From Hemicentrotus pulcherrimus (lineage: Eukaryota > Echinodermata > Echinoidea > Camarodonta > Strongylocentrotidae): 16,836 nucleotides of DNA. The notes beneath the pieces were generated by a model. That model was given only the letters and a program-made list of their open reading frames with translations. It did not search any database and had not been told where the DNA came from. A program made the translations under genes and the position numbers. This document shows, in pieces, positions 13,952 to 16,836 of the stretch (positions are counted from its first letter, which is position 1; every line of letters begins with the position of its first letter). The stretch is from the NCBI GenBank assembly GCA_003118195.1, contig BEXV01001333.1, positions 41,171 through 58,006 on the forward strand, written 5' to 3'.

Positions 13952-14341
13952 AGAAAAGGCAGATGAAAATTTGCAATTTTTCAAAATTATAATTACCGAT
14001 CAAAATATCATTTTGACCTCATCTTTGCTCCTCAATAACTGGATTGAAATGTTTGTCAATGATTTAAAAGTTCTTGATAGTGCATAATGGGTATCTGAAC
14101 TTTCATCATTTACATAACTGGACATAAATAAATCTTTTCCAATTACAGAAAAGGCAAATGTAAATTTTCAATTTATCATGATTATAATTTCCGATCAAAA
14201 ATATCATTTTTACCTCATCTTTGCTCCTCTATAACTGGATTGATATGTTTGACATTGATTTAAAATTTCTTTATACTTCATAATGGGTATTAGAACTTTC
14301 ATCATTTACTTAACTTGACATAATTAAATCTATTCTTAGTA
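13952..14341. repeat. 195-bp tandem duplication
   Basis: Two successive units start AGAAAAGGCAGATG (13952) and AGAAAAGGCAAATG (14147). A third start-like word, AAGAAAACA, comes 195 bp later, at 14342. Shared landmarks are CCGATCAAAA, TTGCTCCTC-ATAACTGGATTGA and ATAATGGGTAT. The units have diverged by substitutions and small indels. Non-coding. Confidence 0.8.
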
Positions 14342-14689
14342 AAGAAAACAATCCCCCAAATAGGCCCTTTTTAGGAAAAAATAGCGCCCTCTTTTGATGA
14401 AGAAATGTATTTTGTTTAGTCTATATAAACAAGCCTCTGTTTTAAAAGTAAGAAGATTACTATTAAACTTCTGTAGATTACAAAGTCTAAATAGTATTTA
14501 ACATGTATATAATAATAAAAGTGTAATGAAAATGATAGATTTAGATATATTCTTTCTTCGATAATTGAGTAAATATGTTCAAAATTGTGATTAAAATCTT
14601 AAGGGTCTGTGGTATAAGACTGTAACACTTGTAGAATCCCCATAGTGTCCCCATAGTCAGGTGGCTTAGTGAAATTATCGTTACCGGCC
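14342..14689. other. AT-rich non-coding DNA
   Basis: No coding frame, tandem repeat or terminal repeat recognised. It separates the 195-bp duplication from the 160-bp array. Confidence 0.4.
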
Positions 14690-15770
14690 GGATACAAGCG
14701 CCAATTTTGGTACGGGGCTTCCTTAGGATCTACTCAACAATATTAGGGTAGGAGCCCCCGGCAACAAAAAAAAAATCAAATAGGGGTGTGGTGGACGGGG
14801 GCGTCATCCCAGAGCCCCCAAAACGAAATAAGGTGAAATAACATTAACTTGTTGTTGTACAAATGCAATTTTGGTACAGGGCTTCCTTATGACCTAATGA
14901 ACGATATTAGGGTAGGAGCCCCTGGCAAAAATGTCAAATAGGGGTGTGGTGGGCGGGGGCATCATCCCGGAGCCCCCAAATAAGAAATAAGGTAAAATAA
15001 TATTGATTTGTTGTTGTAAAAATGCAATTTTGGTACGGGGCTTCCTTAGGACTTACTGAACAATATTAGGATAGAAGGCCCCTTCAAAACTGTTATGTAA
15101 GGGTGTGGTGGGCGAGGGCGTCGTCCTAGAGCCCCCAAATAAGAAATAAAGTAAAATAACATTGATTTGTTGTTGTATAAACGCAATTTTTTGGTACAAG
15201 GCTTCCTTAGGACATTCTGAACGATGTTAGGGTAGGAGCCCCCAACAAAATATTTATAAAGGTGCGATTTGGGGCGGGGCGTCGTCCCAGAGCTCCCAAA
15301 TAAGAAATAAGGTAAAATAATATTGATTCGTTGTTGTTAAATGCAATTTTCGGTATGGGGATTCTGGTAAACTATACACGTTTGTGTATGACCCTCTGAA
15401 CGATGTGAGGGTAGGAGACCCCGGCATCATTTTCATATATTTGTAAATGCGGGCGGGGCGTCGTGCTAAAGCACCCATGTTATATCACATTGGTTTGTGG
15501 TTATACGACCGTCTGTTTTTGGTTAAGGGCTCTCTTAGGATAGGACCTACTGAGCGGAGCCCCCGCATCATATACAGTGCATAATCATTTTTTTTTTTTT
15601 TTTAAACCCTGAATACTGAAGACTACTCAAAAGAAATTCATTTAAGTTTAAGAGTGTGGGCGGGCATCATCTTGGAACCCCCAAATAATATTGTAAAATA
15701 AAATCCATTTTGTGTTGTACACATGCCATATTTGGCTTCTAAGGACCTACTGAACGATATTACCCTTCCC
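14690..15770. repeat. Satellite-like array of about 160-bp units, about seven copies
   Basis: The landmark TTTGGTACGGGGCTTCCTTA recurs at 14709, 14873, 15032, 15193 and 15352 (numbered at GGTAC or its equivalent), then in degraded form at 15521 and 15734. Spacings are 164, 159, 161, 159, 169 and 213 bp. Each unit has GGGGCTTCCT facing AGGAGCCCC about 35 bp later, a potential stem, and a second GC-rich pair (GGGGGCGTCAT / AGAGCCCCC). Linkers are AT-rich (AATAAGGTAAAATAA-TTGTTGTTG). Units at the left end are most alike; those at the right are degraded, and the last long spacing includes a T16 run (15588-15603). The frame at 15254-15478 lies wholly inside the array and is not a gene. Confidence 0.9.
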
Positions 15771-15964
15771 AAACGTTTTATGACTTGAGACTCTCAGAGC
15801 CATATTTTAAAATTATACCTTGCATGTTTATACCATTTTCAAGTAACAGAATTAGATATTTTTAAATTCCTAACAATGTTAGCCAATCACTTTAAATGGA
15901 CCATCGGGTTCCCTCTTCGCGTGCCTACAGCTCCCGAAACAGCAAGACAATAACCTTATTATGA
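15771..15964. other. Unremarkable AT-rich DNA
   Basis: No feature recognised between the satellite-like array and the CCGT-repeat element. Confidence 0.4.
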
Positions 15965-15966
15965 TT

Positions 15967-16475
15967 CCCTCGCCGACAAAGTCGGCGGGGATATTGTATA
16001 GCTGCCGTCCGTCCGTCCGTCCTTCCGTAACAAATCTGGTTTCCATTTGATAACTTCAGTAATGTTTGACGGATTTTTTAATCGAATTTGATAGGAAGGT
16101 ACATGGTATCGAAACACCGGCCTAAGTTCGATTTCGGAGTATATAGGTCAAAGGTCATAGCTCGTTAAATATGCCCCGTCTTACAAAGAGTCGATTCAAT
16201 CGTAACTTATTTGCGATTGATATCAATCGTAACTTATTTGCGATTGATATCAATCGTAACTATGTACATAAGAGATAGGAGACTGCAAACTTGCGATTGA
16301 TTGGAGGACTTACGATTGATTTGGATCGATCGTAACTCTTTGTAAGACGGGGCCCTGGTTTCCGTTTGATAATTTAAGTAATGTTTGAAGGATTTTGATT
16401 AAATTAGATATGAAGGTACATGGTATCGAAACACGGCCTAAGTTCGATTTTGGAGTATGTAGGTCAAAGCTCAGA
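15967..16475. repeat. CCGAC-hairpin / CCGT-repeat family element, interrupted by a MITE
   Basis: The element opens with CCCTCGCCGACAAAGTCGGC (perfect 7-bp stem CGCCGAC/GTCGGCG around AAA), followed by a CCGT run near 16006-16027. Then comes a unit of about 125 bp, starting CTGGTTTCCATTTGATAA (16036) and ending AGGTCAAAGGTCA (about 16160). That unit recurs at 16355-16474 (CTGGTTTCCGTTTGATAA to AGGTCAAAGCTCA). The MITE at 16173-16353 lies exactly between the two units. From memory this hairpin-plus-CCGT family is abundant in marine deuterostomes; its class is unknown to me. Confidence 0.7.
16173..16353. mobile_element. MITE with perfect 19-bp terminal inverted repeats
   Basis: GCCCCGTCTTACAAAGAGT (16173-16191) and its exact reverse complement (16335-16353) bound a 181-bp non-coding element. 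Inside, a 27-bp unit (ATCGTAACTTATTTGCGATT followed by GATATCA) occurs twice from about 16199, and many CGATTGAT/ATCAATCG words make the interior nearly self-complementary. No clear target duplication is visible. No transposase gene is present; it must have been mobilised in trans. Confidence 0.85.
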
Positions 16476-16836
16476 TAGATATGCGAAAATACCTATTATA
16501 TATGTGAAAATGTGAACTTCTTCACCTAGTAATATACTAGTTTAGTTTAATGGAGGTAAGTCTGGAATAAATAATTTACGTTTTGTATTTTTTTTTTTAA
16601 ACACATGGCTTAATTTCACCACAAAAATGGAGCCAGCCATGTTTGTAGGAAGGGAGTGTATTTGTTAAAACAATGGGGTACCTTGGGCATGGTTGTTCAT
16701 TGGGTCGTCCATTTTGCCCCTGATTGTGTAACGCAGGGAAGGGCCGCGTCGGTAAGAATCATATAAACTTTGTCGCCCTTGTCAGTCAATTACGCTCCAT
16801 TATTCCTCGGGAGGGTTGATAGGTGGGGGGGGGGGG
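16476..16836. other. Non-coding DNA to the window end, with terminal G run
   Basis: No coding frame recognised. A T run lies near 16590 and a run of 12 G at 16825-16836 touches the window edge. Such homopolymers often mark assembly or sequencing limits. Confidence 0.4.

Noticed and set aside
13778..13984. A 68-codon minus-strand frame
   Set aside because: Composition is that expected of AT-rich DNA, and the frame overlaps the start of the 195-bp tandem repeat.
15254..15478. A 74-codon minus-strand frame
   Set aside because: It lies entirely within the 160-bp satellite-like array and is not conserved between units.
16825..16836. Telomere-like or G-quadruplex end
   Set aside because: A plain G run without spaced G tracts at the window edge; homopolymer or assembly limit is more likely.

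Overview
The window reads as non-coding-rich genomic DNA from a multicellular animal, most likely a marine invertebrate deuterostome (sea urchin, hemichordate or lancelet type). Nothing is arranged as an operon. Coding similarity comes in short exon-like blocks bounded by plausible splice sites. The DNA is dense in MITEs, non-LTR retrotransposon tails ending in short simple repeats, satellite-like tandem arrays and broken transposon genes. The organism call is an inference from repeat style (the CGCCGAC/GTCGGCG hairpin followed by CCGT repeats, and a MITE ending in CCCCGTCTTACAAAGAGT) and was not verified by search.

Layout. 1-600: a tRNA-derived SINE-like head and the likely last exon of a plus-strand host gene (475-576). 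600-2450: a diverged duplication split by a MITE (871-1132) and two minus-strand retrotransposon tails. 2737-4015, minus strand: a decayed integrase-core exon, two unrecognised exons and a tandemly duplicated hAT-like transposase fragment. 4118-4600, minus strand: an intact 160-codon ORF with a chromodomain-like start, with a CpG-rich promoter-like segment upstream (NRF1-like, GC-box, CCAAT, CRE-like motifs). 4880-5760: short tandem repeats and a striking hairpin element.

5871-10552 is the most structured part. It holds three partial, highly similar copies of one minus-strand multi-exon gene, here called A (5871-about 7610), C (7850-8606) and B (9119-10552). Read 5' to 3' on the minus strand the gene has a 605-bp exon with a SWIM zinc finger (CxC-x9-CxH), a 101-bp exon, an exon encoding a 45-residue unit (tandemly duplicated in B) and a BEN-domain exon. 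No copy is whole: A has the intact SWIM exon but a frameshift and a nonsense codon downstream; B has the open BEN exon but a truncated SWIM exon; C has only a frameshifted SWIM exon, joined to intronic sequence through a 643-bp deletion with 4-bp microhomology. A 55-bp near-palindrome element sits at the A/C junction, and a relative lies at 5318.

10553-13240: an unclassified block of about 650 bp, then decayed minus-strand protein remnants, including a Myb/SANT-like domain and a broken member of a widespread invertebrate family with EADTR and GCD motifs. 13240-16836: AT-rich non-coding DNA, a 195-bp tandem duplication, a seven-unit array of about 160 bp whose units carry self-complementary GC-rich segments, and a MITE nested in a CCGT-repeat family element.

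Probably functional candidates are the 475-576 exon, the chromodomain-like ORF with its promoter and, less surely, the SWIM/BEN gene family. Most of the rest is mobile-element debris.
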